Positions 18,169 through 27,174 of a DNA stretch of 37,348 nucleotides are shown here, in pieces. Where the stretch lies: assembly GCA_934654765.1 (NCBI GenBank), contig CAKUGX010000007.1:1-37348 (forward strand), read 5' to 3'. The position numbers and the translations under genes were made by a program. Origin of the DNA: an uncultured Collinsella sp. (GTDB taxonomy: Bacteria; Actinomycetota; Coriobacteriia; Coriobacteriales; Coriobacteriaceae). The notes below the pieces were generated by a model. That model saw only the letters and a list, made by a program, of their open reading frames with translations, searched no databases and was not told the origin of the DNA. Numbering within the stretch: the first letter of the stretch is position 1; each line of letters opens with the position of its first letter.

Positions 18169-18816
18169 TTATTTCGATGGGGTCCAGGTTATTTCATCGT
18201 CAAATAGCCAAGTGCGTGCTGAGCTGCTGTCGCGCGCTGTCTGCGGATCGGGCTCGCAGGTTTGTTCGTAGGCATCCTCGGTACACCGATCCATAAAATT
18301 GACGACTGCCGTCTGATCGCCCGCCATGACGTAGATCACGTTGCCATCCGAGATATAGACTCCCGGCCCTTCGTTGTCCACGTAGCCGGGGTCGTATGAA
18401 ACGCTGCACAGTCTACTCCCGTTTGCCGCATCGAGTTCAAGGGTCGAATAATACCCGCCAACCATTTGGCCTTTCTTGGCTCGATATATTGCGGCGCCGT
18501 ACCATCGATTAAACGTCTTGCCTTTGAGTAAATTGGTTGCCTTGCCGATAAGCTGCTCATCTTGGGTATAGCGCGTGGCCCCAAGTTCGATTCGGGGATA
18601 GTTACTGACCCCAAGCGCTGCGGGCGTACCGTCAAAATCGACGGTGATTGAATCGGGTTTGACGATATCGGTGAGGATTTCGATGGGGTAGCTTACGGTT
18701 TCAACCGCCGCCTGCGTTGCCGAGGCAGGGAGAAATGCGAGATAGATAATGCCTACGCCGACTGCGGTAATTGCAAACGCTAAGACGAGCAGGCCGATAT
18801 AGGTGGATCGTTTCAC
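18169..18816 (-). CDS. membrane-anchored extracellular protein, function unknown
   Basis: I do not recognise a family. The 215 residues begin with a basic tip (MKRSTY) and one hydrophobic helix (about residues 7-30, IGLLVLAFAITAVGVGIIYLAF). The rest is soluble, outward-facing and rich in beta-prone segments, with three Cys (GSRLCSVSYD, FMDRCTED, YEQTCEPD) that could form a disulphide. I chose the GTG at 18816 because GAGG lies 8 nt upstream; an ATG at 18843 has no binding site. Repeat blocks lie on both sides (17935-18159 and 19265-19527), and there is no obvious operon partner other than the small membrane protein upstream. Confidence 0.7.
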   Translation of the reverse strand: MKRSTYIGLLVLAFAITAVGVGIIYLAFLPASATQAAVETVSYPIEILTDIVKPDSITVDFDGTPAALGVSNYPRIELGATRYTQDEQLIGKATNLLKGKTFNRWYGAAIYRAKKGQMVGGYYSTLELDAANGSRLCSVSYDPGYVDNEGPGVYISDGNVIYVMAGDQTAVVNFMDRCTEDAYEQTCEPDPQTARDSSSARTWLFDDEITWTPSK

Positions 18817-18982
18817 GGCGGGCACCTCGCAAACAGTATGCATTCATTAAGATAAATGATACCAGCTTACGACAATATTCAAAAGAAAGCGATCGTTCGA
18901 AATGACGGGGCTAAAAGGCCCTATTGGGCTTCGATTTGATCTCTAATAGGAGTATTTGCCTCCCCTCGTTCTGGGCGAGAGG

Positions 18983-19123
18983 TCAATAATTGAGTTCACG
19001 AGTTTTGCGCAATACTGTTCTCACTAAACTCGCTATTTTCACTATAAGCACTATAAAAACGACAGGGACGATGACGAGAACGTTGTGGCGTACGATAGCC
19101 AAGCCGTTTAAGCCAGCACCCAT
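18983..19123 (-). CDS. small single-pass membrane protein, function unknown
   Basis: The 46 residues (MGAGLNGLAIVRHNVLVIV...) contain one clear membrane helix (NVLVIVPVVFIVLIVKIASLV) and a basic C-terminus (RTVLRKTRELNY). GGAG lies 9 nt before the chosen ATG. The open frame continues upstream to 19327 but there it reads through the palindromic repeats, so the longer form is unlikely. It lies about 170 bp upstream of, and in the same direction as, the gene at 18169-18816. It could also be a decayed remnant. Confidence 0.4.
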   Translation of the reverse strand: MGAGLNGLAIVRHNVLVIVPVVFIVLIVKIASLVRTVLRKTRELNY

Positions 19124-19264
19124 GTCTTGAATCTCCATCAATATCTGTGCGAACGGGCTATCGTTGGTCCTCGATTTCGTCGCTGTGTTCTCGTTGGGTC
19201 TTGGGATCGCCAAACGTAGACTGGGCTTGATGTCGCCTCTTTTAATCGGGGTTGATTCTTCTCT

Positions 19265-19303
19265 GGACCACCACAAAGGGGACGGGCACCTTTGTGGTGG
19301 TTC
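19265..19303. repeat. GGACCACCACAAAG palindrome, block B
   Basis: GACCACCACAAAG (19266-19278) pairs with CTTTGTGGTGGTTC (19290-19303) around GGGACGGGCAC. It is the counterpart of 17935-17975. Both are preceded by GTTCTCGTTGGGTCTTG about 20-80 bp upstream. Confidence 0.8.
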
Positions 19304-19311
19304 TTGGTTTG

Positions 19312-19366
19312 TCTCGATCTGTAACATCTTGGCCGCTAAAAGTGGGCCTGGTGTTACAGATTTAGA
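19312..19366. repeat. 55-bp palindrome R3
   Basis: Arms TCTCGATCTGTAACA and TGTTACAGATTTAGA flank 25 bases containing GGCC...GGGCC. It starts 81 bp before R4. Confidence 0.85.
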
Positions 19367-19392
19367 TTTTCGATTCGGGTGTCTTCGGTTTG

Positions 19393-19447
19393 TCTCGATC
19401 TGTAACAGTTAGACCCTAATTTGCCGAGTAGATGTTACAGATTGAGA
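19393..19447. repeat. 55-bp palindrome R4
   Basis: Arms TCTCGATCTGTAACA and TGTTACAGATTGAGA flank a core nearly identical to that of R1 (CCTAATTTGCCGAGTAG against CCCAATTTGCCGAGTAG). Confidence 0.85.
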
Positions 19448-19472
19448 CAAACGGTTGCCGCTGGTCATTTCA

Positions 19473-19527
19473 TCTCGATCTGTAACATCTAGGATCAAAA
19501 ATGGCTGCTAGATGTTACAGATCGAGA
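19473..19527. repeat. 55-bp palindrome R5
   Basis: Arms TCTCGATCTGTAACA and TGTTACAGATCGAGA are perfectly complementary, and the stem extends inward with TCTAG/CTAGA. The R4-R5 linker (ACAAACGGTTGCCG, then GGTCATTTCA) repeats the R1-R2 linker. Confidence 0.85.
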
Positions 19528-19589
19528 CGGTAGTGCGCCTGGGCAGCGGCGGGCTGACATCTCAGTACCCTATCCATCAATCACTCAGA

Positions 19590-19616
19590 AAATCTTATAT
19601 ATAGAGACTTAGATTT
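19590..19616. promoter_or_regulatory. heat-shock operator/promoter element upstream of clpB (candidate HspR site)
   Basis: AAATCT, 15 nt, AGATTT, with CTTATAT and GACTTAG at the same positions as in the dnaK element at 10689-10715; only the central bases differ. A -10-like TATAAG follows at 19620-19625. Confidence 0.6.
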
Positions 19617-19705
19617 ATGTATAAGATCGTGCAAAGCTGGCAACAATACTTCTCGAACAACGTGAAGCCGCCCCGTAGGGCGGCCGCCCCAAGAGAGGTG
19701 ATTCC

Positions 19706-22333
19706 ATGAGAATCGATAAGCTAGCAATGACGTCGCGCGAGGCGCTGCAGACCGCCATGAGCACGGCTGCCGACGCGCAGGCCGGCGCGGTGGAGCCGAT
19801 CCATCTGCTGTCTGCCCTGCTCGGTGCCGGCGAGCGCAACATCTCCGTGATCATCGAGCGCATCGGCGCCGACCCGGCTCAGCTCGCGCGCTCTACGCAG
19901 GATGCCATCGACCACGCGCCCAAGGTTTCGGGCGAGGGCCAGCAGATGGGCCTGTCCAACGAGCTCGTCCGCGTCATCGAGAAGGCCGAGAAAAAGGCCA
20001 CCAAGATGGGCGACAGCTTTGTGGTGACCGAGCATCTGCTTATGGCGCTTGCCGAGGACAAGGGCGAGGCGGGCCGCGTGCTGCGCGACGCCGGCGTTAC
20101 CAAGGAGCGCATCGAGCAGGTCTACGAGGAGCTGCGCGGCGATGACCGTGTGACGTCTGCCGAGGACAAGACCCAGTTTGAGGCGCTGGAGCAGTACGGC
20201 CGCAACATCTGCGACCTCGCCCGCGCCGGCAAACTCGACCCGGTCATCGGCCGTACCGACGAGATCCGCCGCACCATCCAGGTCCTGTCCCGCCGCACCA
20301 AGAACAACCCCGTGCTCATCGGCGAGCCGGGCGTCGGCAAGACGGCCATCGTCGAGGGCATCGCCCAGCGTATCGTGGCCGGCGATGTGCCGAGCACCCT
20401 GCGTGACCGTGACCTCATCGAGCTCGACATGAGCGCGCTGGTCGCCGGCGCCAAGTATCGCGGCGAGTTCGAGGACCGCTTGAAGGCAGTGCTCAAGGAA
20501 GTGCAAAAGTCTGAGGGCAAGGTCATCCTGTTCATCGATGAGCTCCACACCATTGTGGGCGCGGGTGCCACCGAGGGCTCCATGGACGCCGGCAACATCC
20601 TCAAGCCGGCGCTCGCCCGTGGCGACCTGCACGCGATTGGCGCGACCACGCTCGACGAATACCGTAAGTACATCGAGAAGGACGCAGCGCTCGCACGTCG
20701 TTTCCAGACTGTGATGGTCTCCGAGCCTACCGTCGAGGACACCATCTCGATTCTGCGTGGCCTCAAGGAAAAGTACGAGATCTTCCACGGCGTGCATATC
20801 ACCGATAGCGCGCTCGTGGCCGCCGCCGACCTCTCCGATCGCTACATCGCCGACCGTTTCCTGCCCGACAAGGCTATCGACCTGGTCGATGAGGCGGCAA
20901 GCCGCCTGCGCATGGAGCTCGACAGCATGCCGGTCGAGATCGACGCCACCACGCGTCAGCTCACCCAGCTGCAGATCGAGGAGCAGGCGCTCATGAAGGA
21001 GACCGACGACGCCTCCAAGGAGCGTCTGGAGGCTTTGCGCCAAGAGATTGCCGAGGTCCAGGAAAAGCTCAACGTGCAAAAGGCCGGCTGGCTCAACCAA
21101 AAGAACGCCATCGACCACGTGCAGGAGCTTAAGGGGCAGCTTGACGAGGCCAGAAGTGAAGAGGAGCGCGCGACGCGCAACGGCGACCTGGGCCGTGCGT
21201 CCGAGCTGCGCTACTCCGTGATTCCGGGTTTGCAGCAGCAGATTCAGGATTCCGAGGCTGCGCTCGAGGCACAAAAGCAGCAGGACGGCGAGGGCCTCAA
21301 CGAGCAGGTGACCTCCGATGAGATCGCCGAGGTCGTGAGCGCCTGGACCGGAGTGCCCGTGTCCAAGATGATGCAGGGCGAGCTCGACAAGCTCAAGGGC
21401 CTGGAGGGCGAGCTGCACAAGCGCGTTATCGGCCAGGACGAGGCCGTCTCCGCTGTCGCCGCGGCCGTGCGTCGCAGCCGTGCGGGCCTCTCCGATCCGG
21501 ACAAGCCTATCGGTAGCTTCTTCTTCCTCGGTCCTACCGGCGTGGGCAAGACCGAGCTCGCCAAGGCGCTGGCCGAGTGCCTGTTCGACGACGAGCGCGC
21601 ACTTGTGCGTATCGACATGTCCGAATACATGGAGAAGTTCAGCGTCCAGCGCCTGATCGGTGCACCCCCGGGATACGTGGGCTACGACGAGGGCGGCCAG
21701 CTCACCGAGGCCGTGCGCCGTCGTCCGTACTCCGTGATCCTGCTCGATGAGATGGAGAAAGCTCATCCGGACGTCTTCAACGTGCTGCTGCAGGTGCTTG
21801 ACGACGGTCGTCTGACTGATGGCCAGGGTCGCCAGGTGTCCTTCAAGAACACGATCATCATTATGACGTCCAACGTGGGCTCCAAGGCCATCGCTGACCT
21901 GTCCGGTAAGGACGAGGAGGAGATGCGCCATCAGGTCGACGCGGCCATGGCTCAGACCTTCCGCCCCGAGTTCCTCAACCGTATCGACGACATCGTGGTG
22001 TTCCATCCGCTCGGCATGGCGCAGATCGAGAAGATCGTTGACATCCAGCTCGCCGACGTCCGCGCACGCCTGGCCAAGGAGCGCATGACGCTTGCCATCA
22101 CCCCGGCGGCCAAGCAGATGCTCGCCGTGGGCGGCTTGGACCCGGTCTTTGGCGCTCGTCCGCTCAAGCGCTTGGTGCAGCGCGAGGTTGTCGATGCCAT
22201 CGCGGCGGCCATTATCGACGGCACGGTGCGCGAGGGCGATCAGGTGACGGTCGATGTCGACAAGGATGGCGGCTTTACCGTCGTGTGCGACAACACGCCG
22301 GCGGCCACCTATGAGGTCCCCGACGCCGAGTAG
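19706..22333 (+). CDS. clpB: disaggregase ClpB (Hsp100)
   Basis: This 875-residue AAA+ chaperone threads aggregated proteins through a hexamer and works with DnaK. It has an N-terminal Clp repeat domain (about residues 1-150), a first ATPase module with Walker A GEPGVGKT at about 206 and Walker [11 protein letters not shown], and a long Glu/Lys-rich coiled-coil middle domain (about 405-530), which separates ClpB from ClpA/ClpC. The second module has [10 protein letters not shown] at about 609, [16 protein letters not shown] and the sensor region [20 protein letters not shown] precedes the ATG. It is monocistronic, with a terminator at 22376-22411. The upstream motif shared with dnaK indicates heat-shock control. 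Confidence 0.98.
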   Translation: MRIDKLAMTSREALQTAMSTAADAQAGAVEPIHLLSALLGAGERNISVIIERIGADPAQLARSTQDAIDHAPKVSGEGQQMGLSNELVRVIEKAEKKATKMGDSFVVTEHLLMALAEDKGEAGRVLRDAGVTKERIEQVYEELRGDDRVTSAEDKTQFEALEQYGRNICDLARAGKLDPVIGRTDEIRRTIQVLSRRTKNNPVLIGEPGVGKTAIVEGIAQRIVAGDVPSTLRDRDLIELDMSALVAGAKYRGEFEDRLKAVLKEVQKSEGKVILFIDELHTIVGAGATEGSMDAGNILKPALARGDLHAIGATTLDEYRKYIEKDAALARRFQTVMVSEPTVEDTISILRGLKEKYEIFHGVHITDSALVAAADLSDRYIADRFLPDKAIDLVDEAASRLRMELDSMPVEIDATTRQLTQLQIEEQALMKETDDASKERLEALRQEIAEVQEKLNVQKAGWLNQKNAIDHVQELKGQLDEARSEEERATRNGDLGRASELRYSVIPGLQQQIQDSEAALEAQKQQDGEGLNEQVTSDEIAEVVSAWTGVPVSKMMQGELDKLKGLEGELHKRVIGQDEAVSAVAAAVRRSRAGLSDPDKPIGSFFFLGPTGVGKTELAKALAECLFDDERALVRIDMSEYMEKFSVQRLIGAPPGYVGYDEGGQLTEAVRRRPYSVILLDEMEKAHPDVFNVLLQVLDDGRLTDGQGRQVSFKNTIIIMTSNVGSKAIADLSGKDEEEMRHQVDAAMAQTFRPEFLNRIDDIVVFHPLGMAQIEKIVDIQLADVRARLAKERMTLAITPAAKQMLAVGGLDPVFGARPLKRLVQREVVDAIAAAIIDGTVREGDQVTVDVDKDGGFTVVCDNTPAATYEVPDAE

Positions 22334-22375
22334 ATTCTGGGGCAGGCCTTAAAACCGCCTTCATCGCAAAACGCC

Positions 22376-22411
22376 AAGGGCGGCGGATCCAATTGGGTCC
22401 GCCGCCCTTTT
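22376..22411 (+). terminator. terminator of clpB
   Basis: A 15-bp stem (AAGGGCGGCGGATCC with GGGTCCGCCGCCCTT, one G-T pair) with an AATT loop runs into TTTT. Confidence 0.9.
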
Positions 22412-22465
22412 CGTGCGACAATCGATGATGTCGAACGTGTGAGTACATGGCAAGGAGATATGCAG

Positions 22466-22660
22466 ATGAAAGACGAGAGCAAGACGAACACGCCGGCGAC
22501 CGATGCCGCGCCCGCCGCACCCAAGCCTGCGCCTAAGCCGGCACCAAAGCCGCGTGACCCCTACATCCGTGCCGAGAACGAGGACGACGACGGCTACGAT
22601 CCCTACAGCGACCGCCGCCCCGAGCGCGAGCCAATGTTCGAAGCCGACCCGTGGCGCTAG
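22466..22660 (+). CDS. small Pro/Asp-rich protein, function unknown
   Basis: The 64 residues have a low-complexity Ala-Pro-Lys section (APKPAPKPAPKP) and an acidic, aromatic C-terminus (DPYIRAENEDDDGYDPYSDRRPEREPMFEADPWR). No membrane segment or catalytic motif is visible. The ATG at 22466 has AGGAG 8 nt upstream; the ATG two codons earlier is too close to it. It may be transcribed alone after the clpB terminator. I do not recognise the family. Confidence 0.6.
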   Translation: MKDESKTNTPATDAAPAAPKPAPKPAPKPRDPYIRAENEDDDGYDPYSDRRPEREPMFEADPWR

Positions 22661-22789
22661 GAAGCGCCCTCTGACTGACGGAACCGCGCGTTTCTGTCGG
22701 TTAGAGACGTTCGTGTTTGCCCCTCAACCGCTCGACATCCTTCGGGACGTTAATAGAAAACTTGCTTAAGCATTAATCAAGTTCAACGA

Positions 22790-22849
22790 AATCTTGCTCT
22801 CTAGCTAATCAAGAAACGGTATAATCTTGATTAGCTAGAGAGCAAGATT
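22790..22849. promoter_or_regulatory. 60-bp palindrome spanning promoter of ATPase gene
   Basis: Perfect 25-bp arms (22790-22814 and 22825-22849, containing CTTGCTCTCTAGCTAATC) flank a 10-nt centre. TATAAT occupies 22820-22825, at the edge of the centre, so a transcript would start inside the right arm only about 25 nt before the ATG. A smaller dyad AACTTG/CAAGTT lies just upstream (about 22759-22783). No good -35 is seen. Confidence 0.75.
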
Positions 22850-22857
22850 GGAGAATC

Positions 22858-24210
22858 ATGGCATTCAACGACTTGGTAGCCCAGAAAATAAAGGACTTTG
22901 AGCAGCAGGGAGTTCCGCAGGTCTTTGAGCGAGACCTTGATCTGGGAAACCCGCAGAAGCCAAAGCGCGACAACATCGTAAATGTGATTGTGGGGGCCCG
23001 CCGTTGTGGAAAGACGTATCGCCTGTATCAGGAGATGCGGCGGCTTCAGGGCCAAGGCGTCGAGCTTGACCGAATGCTTTACTTCAATTTTGAGGATGAG
23101 CGCTTGCGTCCGTATGAGTCATCGCTACTGGCGGACGTGCTCGATACATTCTATGCGCTGTATCCTGCTGCTCGAACCGAGGGCGCTTACATTTTCTTTG
23201 ACGAGATCCAGGAAATTCCTGAATGGGGCGCGTTTCTGCGGCGTGTGGTCGATACGGAGAAAGCGACCGTCTATGTGACGGGATCTTCTTCTAAGATGCT
23301 GTCCTCGGAACTTAAGAGCGAGTTCAGGGGTCGTTCTCTTGTTCGAGAGCTTTTTCCGTTGAGTTTTTCGGAATATGTTCGATATAAGACGGGAAACGTT
23401 CCTGAGCAGGATGCGCCCTTTTCTCCGAGCGATGCAGCATTGCTTCGACATCATCTGACCGGATATCTTGAACGGGGTGGATTCATCGCGACGCTTGAGC
23501 AGACGCCTGCGGACGCGATTCAGCTGCTGCAGGAATATGCGTCGCGAACGGTCGCTATGGACATCGTTGAGCGCTATGACGTCAAGAACCCTCGTTTGGC
23601 CTCGCTGTTCCTGACGCGGTGCATGGCGTCTTCGGGACGAGAACTGTCAGTGAACAAAGTGTATAACGAGTTCAAGAGCAGGCAGATACCCGTCAGTCGT
23701 AATTCGCTCAGTGCCCTACTTGAGTACTACGAGGACGCCTATCTGATGTTTTCTGTGCCAGAGTTCACGCGTTCACTTGCAAATAATATGCGGTCTACGT
23801 CTAAAGTCTACGCTGTCGATCCTGCGATGTTTGGAGCGTTCTCTCCCGCATCGGCATTGGACCAGGGCCAGAGGCTCGAGACTGCGGTGTTCAATGCGCT
23901 AAGAAGAAGGACTCCCGCGGTGCGGACCGGTTCGGTTTGTCGCCTGCTGATTAAAGAGAAGAATAAAAGCCATGAGGTGGACTTTGTGGCTGGGGACGCA
24001 CTTCTTATGCAGGCTTATAGCCTGATTCAGGTGAGTACGGATATGGCAAGCGAGAAAACGCGCGAGCGCGAAATTGCCGCGCTTGATGCCTCGATGGCCC
24101 AATTCGATCTTGGTGAGTCGACAATCGTTACCATGGATGAGCAGGCCGATATTCCATGCGAGCGCGGTGTGGTACACGCTGTGCCCGCATGGAAGTGGCT
24201 TCTTGCCTAA
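22858..24210 (+). CDS. AAA_14/DUF4143 family ATPase
   Basis: This 450-residue protein belongs to the solitary-ATPase group common in gut anaerobes. The Walker A is VGARRCGKT (about residues 45-53), Walker B is AYIFFDEIQEIPEW (about 108) and sensor 1 is VYVTGSSSKML. The C-terminal half fits DUF4143, with a winged-helix-like part (LSVNKVYNEFKSRQIPVSRNSLSALLEYYEDAYLMF) and a restriction-like EVDFV near residue 380. TTGGAG lies upstream of the ATG. Codon usage is visibly less G+C-biased than in neighbouring genes, and long palindromes lie on both sides, which suggests independent acquisition. Its role, possibly DNA-related or toxin-antitoxin-like, is unknown. Confidence 0.88.
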   Translation: MAFNDLVAQKIKDFEQQGVPQVFERDLDLGNPQKPKRDNIVNVIVGARRCGKTYRLYQEMRRLQGQGVELDRMLYFNFEDERLRPYESSLLADVLDTFYALYPAARTEGAYIFFDEIQEIPEWGAFLRRVVDTEKATVYVTGSSSKMLSSELKSEFRGRSLVRELFPLSFSEYVRYKTGNVPEQDAPFSPSDAALLRHHLTGYLERGGFIATLEQTPADAIQLLQEYASRTVAMDIVERYDVKNPRLASLFLTRCMASSGRELSVNKVYNEFKSRQIPVSRNSLSALLEYYEDAYLMFSVPEFTRSLANNMRSTSKVYAVDPAMFGAFSPASALDQGQRLETAVFNALRRRTPAVRTGSVCRLLIKEKNKSHEVDFVAGDALLMQAYSLIQVSTDMASEKTREREIAALDASMAQFDLGESTIVTMDEQADIPCERGVVHAVPAWKWLLA

Positions 24211-24226
24211 TCATTTATTGATCTGT

Positions 24227-24335
24227 GGTAGCTAATTTGGGACGGGGGCTTTTTAGCTACCCTCTGCTCTGCCCAACAGCAAAGTCGAAACAACATCAAG
24301 GGTAGCTAAAAAAGCCCCGCCCCAAATTAGCTACC
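24227..24335. repeat. double palindrome after ATPase gene
   Basis: A 37-bp arm at 24227-24263 is repeated in inverted form at 24299-24335 with two or three mismatches. Each arm is itself a hairpin because it begins GGTAGCTAA and ends TTAGCTACC. It starts 16 nt after the ATPase stop and lies between convergent genes. Confidence 0.8.
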
Positions 24336-24352
24336 CTGGGTGCTGTGGTCCG

Positions 24353-25849
24353 CTAGTCCTGGGCTTTGATGCTCGGCAGGAGAATCTGGGCGAGGTAGTC
24401 GGTCTCTAGTTTGGTCGCAGCGTCGGCCTTGCCGTCTTTGCCGACCAGTACGTTCTTGATCTGGCTATACGTATAGCGGTTGCCGGTCGTAAGCTCGACA
24501 AGTTCAATGGCCGTGTCCATGGGGTAGGTCGACACGGGGTCTTGCGTCCGTCCGTTGATGGTCTGGGGCACCACGTACGGATAGACGGGGCCGCTGGCGT
24601 AGACGGTATAACCGTTGCCTAGATTGGCCGCACCCAAAACCGTATCGCCCTCATCGGGCGTAAAGCTCTCGCCCTCGCGCACCGCGACGAGCGTCACAAT
24701 CGGCGTATCGCTGTCGCCGGCAAGATAGATGCATAGCGTGCTGCCATTTTGCCAAGTCTCGACCTTGCCGTACCACTCGACGGGGATATCGAGCTGGTAG
24801 AGGTCGGTTGCCTTGTGACGGGCGTCGGCATCACGGGCCGCCTGTGCCTTTTGCGCGCTCACGGCATTGACGGCGGCGTCGCGCCGCGCGGTTGCCGCCT
24901 GCTGGAGCATCTTGGCGGTGGCGGAGGAGCTCGCGCCTCCCTCCTCGGCATATTTGGCGGCGGCATCGATCTGGTCGTCGGTTACCGTGTCGGCCGAAGG
25001 CACCTTGAGCTTAAAGGTGACCTGGGCACTTAAATCCTGTCCATCGCTCTTAACGGTGACCTGCGCCTTGGTGGTCGGCACGGTATAGACGGTGCCGTCG
25101 GACGCGATGGGGGAGGCAGCGATGGAGAGCGTGTAGTCACCGGGCAGCAGTTTGATGCCGCGGCCGTGCTCGTCAACATAGAGCGTTTCGCTTACGGAGG
25201 AGCCATCAGCGTCCTGACCGCTCACCTGTACGGGAATCTTGGAGCCGGTGGAACAGTCGAGGCCTGCGGCATGCACGCCAATCTGCACTGACATCATCGT
25301 GTGGGCATTGGCGGCGACAGCGGCAGCCTGCTCTTGCTGATATCCGTTCCAGGCAGCATAGCCTGCGCCGCCGGCGACGAGCGCGACGGCCACAACGCCG
25401 GCAACCATCAGGTTGCGGCGCTTGGGCGACATCTTGCGATGGCGAACCTCGGCCTCGCGTGCCGAGGGAACGGACGGCAGGGGAATATCGCCCATGGCGA
25501 TGGTCTCGTCCACGGCTGGTGCGGAACCCAGGCCAGGAAGCTCGCGGGTCAGCGAATCCTCGGCCGGCAAGCTGTCGAGCAAGACGGTTTCCTCGCCCGT
25601 GTCGGATTCGGGCTGATTGCCGGCCTCGCTTTCGGTACCTTCGTGACCTGTCTCATCTTCGGCAGGCTCAACGTCGTCTGCATCCTGATCATCGGACTGC
25701 GCCTCAGCTTCCGGCTCATCCTGCACATCAACGCCCGAATCGTCAAACGCAATCTCATCGAGTGAAATCCGGTCTAAGCTCTCCAAGGCCTCAGCGCAAG
25801 CTTCTGCATCTTGGGCCGCATCCTCTTGGCCCATCGTCTCATCATTCAT
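24353..25849 (-). CDS. single-pass membrane protein with acidic cytoplasmic region
   Basis: The 498 residues comprise an acidic, disordered N-terminus (about 1-140, many Glu/Asp/Gln), a basic patch RHRKMSPKRRN, one membrane helix (about 147-167, LMVAGVVAVALVAGGAGYAAW), and an extracytoplasmic region. The outer part has a carboxypeptidase-regulatory-like beta segment (VDEHGRGIKLLPGDYTLSIAAS), an Ala-rich helix (about 300-345) and a C-terminal domain (VEWYGKVETWQNGSTLCIYLAG...). Coriobacteria often have such proteins, but I recognise no family. The start ATG at 25849 follows GGGGGATGT. It could sense or shape the envelope; nothing specific is supported. Confidence 0.8.
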   Translation of the reverse strand: MNDETMGQEDAAQDAEACAEALESLDRISLDEIAFDDSGVDVQDEPEAEAQSDDQDADDVEPAEDETGHEGTESEAGNQPESDTGEETVLLDSLPAEDSLTRELPGLGSAPAVDETIAMGDIPLPSVPSAREAEVRHRKMSPKRRNLMVAGVVAVALVAGGAGYAAWNGYQQEQAAAVAANAHTMMSVQIGVHAAGLDCSTGSKIPVQVSGQDADGSSVSETLYVDEHGRGIKLLPGDYTLSIAASPIASDGTVYTVPTTKAQVTVKSDGQDLSAQVTFKLKVPSADTVTDDQIDAAAKYAEEGGASSSATAKMLQQAATARRDAAVNAVSAQKAQAARDADARHKATDLYQLDIPVEWYGKVETWQNGSTLCIYLAGDSDTPIVTLVAVREGESFTPDEGDTVLGAANLGNGYTVYASGPVYPYVVPQTINGRTQDPVSTYPMDTAIELVELTTGNRYTYSQIKNVLVGKDGKADAATKLETDYLAQILLPSIKAQD

Positions 25850-25999
25850 ACATCCCCCAAGCTCAATATCGGGACAACAATGTACCCAAAATTGGGGTCA
25901 CATAGGGCTGTCAGGCGGTTGGAAATCTGATTTTATCTGTGCGAGAGGTTTTGAATGTGTGTGCGAATGAAATATGTGCGTGAATGCGCGCAACAACAA

Positions 26000-26036
26000 A
26001 AAGCCCCGGAAAGCGGGCGAATCGCTTTCCGGGGCT
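26000..26036 (-). terminator. terminator of DUF5692 gene (minus strand)
   Basis: A perfect 14-bp stem (AGCCCCGGAAAGCG with CGCTTTCCGGGGCT) is followed on the minus strand by TTTTTG. Confidence 0.85.
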
Positions 26037-26103
26037 GCGCATGACGCGCGATTGCGGTATCGGCTAAGTTTGCCTACATCCAAATGTGGACGGAATAAAC
26101 ACG

Positions 26104-27111
26104 TTACTCGGCGTGCGCGTAATCAACCTTGGCGCGGCGAGCGGTGGCCTTCTCCCAGTCGCTGGTGCCCTCAAAGACATCCTGCTTGTAGGGATTGCGG
26201 CCGAGCTTCTTGGCGCGGTAGGCGACATAGATGATCGCGGCGATGTTGGCGACCAGCGCGGCGATGGAGACCGCGGTGGCGGCGGCGGGGTCGAGCGTGG
26301 AGTGGGTCACAAAGATGGACTCCTCCTGGAAGTACGGGAACACCTGGGCAAACATGCACCAAATGGCCAGCGTAAAGGCGCGGTTCTGGATCCAGCCGCC
26401 CTTGTTCCAGATAAAGGCGGCGACGGTGGGCGCCAGCAGCAGCGCAAAGCCGCAGAACCAGGAGTGGGTGGGCAGGCAGTTGTAGGTGTAGCAGAAGTTC
26501 CAGATGTCGTAGGCGATGATGTAGACCCAGGTCATGTCGGGCCACAGCATGTCGGTCTTGTCCTCGGAGGCGTAGACGCTCCACCAACCGGTCATGCAGA
26601 AGATGTTGATGATACCGGCGATGCCGTTGAACACGTTGTTCCAGCCGGCCAGCTGCGTAGCACCTTCGGAGGTGACCCAAGTGGACTGGCCCAGGACAAA
26701 GAAGTGATAGGCGCTTTCAAAGTCGGACACGACGGCGATCATGATGTTGATGGCCACGATCACAAACGGCCACGCGCGGAACCAGTGTGCCTTGCCGATC
26801 TTGCCCCACTGATACTTAATGGCGATGAAGCCCCAGCAACCGGCCAACGCCGCGTAGACCTTGGCGTAGTGGAACCAGCTGTTCTGGTACACATGGGTGG
26901 GGTTGGTGAGCGCCCACTCGGCACCCTGCGAAACGCCGACGGCGATGGCGACGCAGTAGATGGTCATGGCCAGCGGGGCCACGCCAAAGATGATGGCCGC
27001 GCCCAGCTTGGTGCGGCGGCCGACCTCGTTGAGCACGATCAGGCCGATAAAGACCATGGCCCAGCCGGCCCAGTGGATAAGGGTATCGCTACCCCAAACA
27101 TCGAACAGCAT
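26104..27111 (-). CDS. multi-pass membrane protein, probable DUF5692 family
   Basis: The 335 residues have about eight or nine hydrophobic helices and many Trp/Tyr residues (LIHWAGWAMVFIGLIVL, FVIVAINIMIAVVSDFESAYHFF, ALLLAPTVAAFIWNKGGW). I associate this pattern from memory with DUF5692, a Coriobacterial family without known function. AAAGGAGAG precedes the ATG. It lies 63 bp downstream of the tetR-type gene on the same strand, so the two are probably co-transcribed. The divergent neighbour is a large redox enzyme, so the membrane protein could be its membrane partner or a transporter for its substrate; this is inference. Confidence 0.7.
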   Translation of the reverse strand: MLFDVWGSDTLIHWAGWAMVFIGLIVLNEVGRRTKLGAAIIFGVAPLAMTIYCVAIAVGVSQGAEWALTNPTHVYQNSWFHYAKVYAALAGCWGFIAIKYQWGKIGKAHWFRAWPFVIVAINIMIAVVSDFESAYHFFVLGQSTWVTSEGATQLAGWNNVFNGIAGIINIFCMTGWWSVYASEDKTDMLWPDMTWVYIIAYDIWNFCYTYNCLPTHSWFCGFALLLAPTVAAFIWNKGGWIQNRAFTLAIWCMFAQVFPYFQEESIFVTHSTLDPAAATAVSIAALVANIAAIIYVAYRAKKLGRNPYKQDVFEGTSDWEKATARRAKVDYAHAE

Positions 27112-27174
27112 GCTGCTCTCCTTTCACACGCCCGCGGCCCCTCTTCCGATCGCGGGCAGTTTGGCCAAATGTCG

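Noticed and set aside
19124..19327. N-terminal extension of the small membrane protein
   Set aside because: The extension translates the GGACCACCACAAAG and 55-bp palindromes; a better start with GGAG exists at 19123.
17981..19527. CRISPR array
   Set aside because: The repeated words are inverted arms of 55-bp palindromes, not direct repeats with unique spacers, and no cas gene is present.
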